6,279 nucleotides of DNA, from NCBI GenBank assembly GCA_031278255.1, contig JAITKU010000280.1, positions 1 to 6,279 of the forward strand, in the 5' to 3' direction. The first letter of the stretch is position 1, and every line of letters starts with the position of its first letter. The notes beneath the pieces were generated by a model, which made no database searches, was not told the DNA's origin, and worked only from the letters and a program-made list of their open reading frames with translations. This document shows positions 6,237 to 6,279 of the stretch, one piece after another. This DNA comes from Eubacteriales Family XIII. Incertae Sedis bacterium (GTDB lineage Bacteria; Bacillota; Clostridia; Peptostreptococcales; Anaerovoracaceae). The translations under genes were made by a program, and so were the position numbers.

Positions 6237-6279
6237 GTTGAACGGATGTTTTGAGGGGACAAGGGCTTCGCCCGCCGCC

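Larger units (their letters stand above)
5934..6279. other. Gene-free region upstream of rsmB
   Basis: I see no credible gene here. The open frames of about 66 to 113 codons on both strands overlap one another, run across the inverted repeats and show no recognisable domains. No convincing promoter for the rsmB operon could be picked out on the minus strand, so the operon may start in or beyond this region. Contents: the rsmB ribosome site and tetraloop hairpin (5940-5963), a small GC hairpin (6075-6091: CCCGGC, loop GAAAG, GCCGGG), a 13-base direct repeat, and the nested inverted repeats at 6140-6279. The left part is very GC-rich, while the core at about 6183-6250 is clearly richer in A and T. 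Confidence 0.7.
6150..6279. repeat. Long imperfect inverted repeat, possible palindromic or MITE-like element
   Basis: The 42 bases at 6150-6191 are the reverse complement of 6238-6279 at 36 of 42 positions. The inner 13 bases (AACATCCGTTCAA with TTGAACGGATGTT) and a block of 10 at the outer end (6150-6159 with 6270-6279) match perfectly. Two of the mismatches become G-U pairs in a plus-strand transcript. The enclosed 46 bases contain two further hairpins. The right arm runs to the last base of the window, so the element may continue outside. No transposase is present. A non-autonomous mobile element, a genome-wide palindromic repeat or a structured leader are all possible, and target-site duplications cannot be tested here. 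Confidence 0.7.

Noticed and set aside
6140..6279. Inverted repeats as a CRISPR array or a tRNA/riboswitch
   Set aside because: There are no regularly spaced direct repeats, no tRNA cloverleaf consensus and no known riboswitch core that I can recognise.

Overview
This window reads as a housekeeping locus of a GC-rich, Gram-positive, Firmicutes/Clostridia-type bacterium. The reason is the gene set and order on the minus strand: rsmB, then a PP2C phosphatase (prpC/stp), a membrane Ser/Thr kinase with PASTA repeats (prkC/pknB), the ribosome-maturation GTPase rsgA, and rpe. This is the conserved Firmicutes block known from Bacillus and many Clostridia. Strong GC preference at third codon positions, which also creates very long false antisense reading frames, suggests an uncultured high-GC clostridial lineage. 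The exact taxon is inference.

Layout, following transcription (right to left): 5934-6279 is gene-free and holds an unusual nested set of inverted repeats that reaches the window edge. Then come rsmB (4635-5933), prpC (3813-4553, possibly from 4562), prkC (1718-3727), rsgA (846-1718, overlapping prkC by one base) and rpe (146-799), with an intrinsic terminator at 97-122 closing the unit. Nucleotides 2-142 may carry the 3' end of an unidentified convergent plus-strand gene.

The block links translation and signalling. RsmB methylates 16S rRNA and RsgA checks 30S subunit maturation. PrkC senses the cell wall from the membrane and phosphorylates cytoplasmic targets, and PrpC reverses this. Rpe is a pentose-phosphate enzyme carried in the same unit. 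In Bacillus, rlmN lies between rsmB and prpC and thiN follows rpe; both are absent here.

All five genes look intact, with their catalytic residues present. The least explained part is the inverted-repeat element at 6140-6279: a 42-nt imperfect inverted repeat encloses smaller perfect hairpins that compete for the same strands. It could be a short non-autonomous mobile or palindromic repeat, or a structured leader, but no new protein-coding system is visible in the window.
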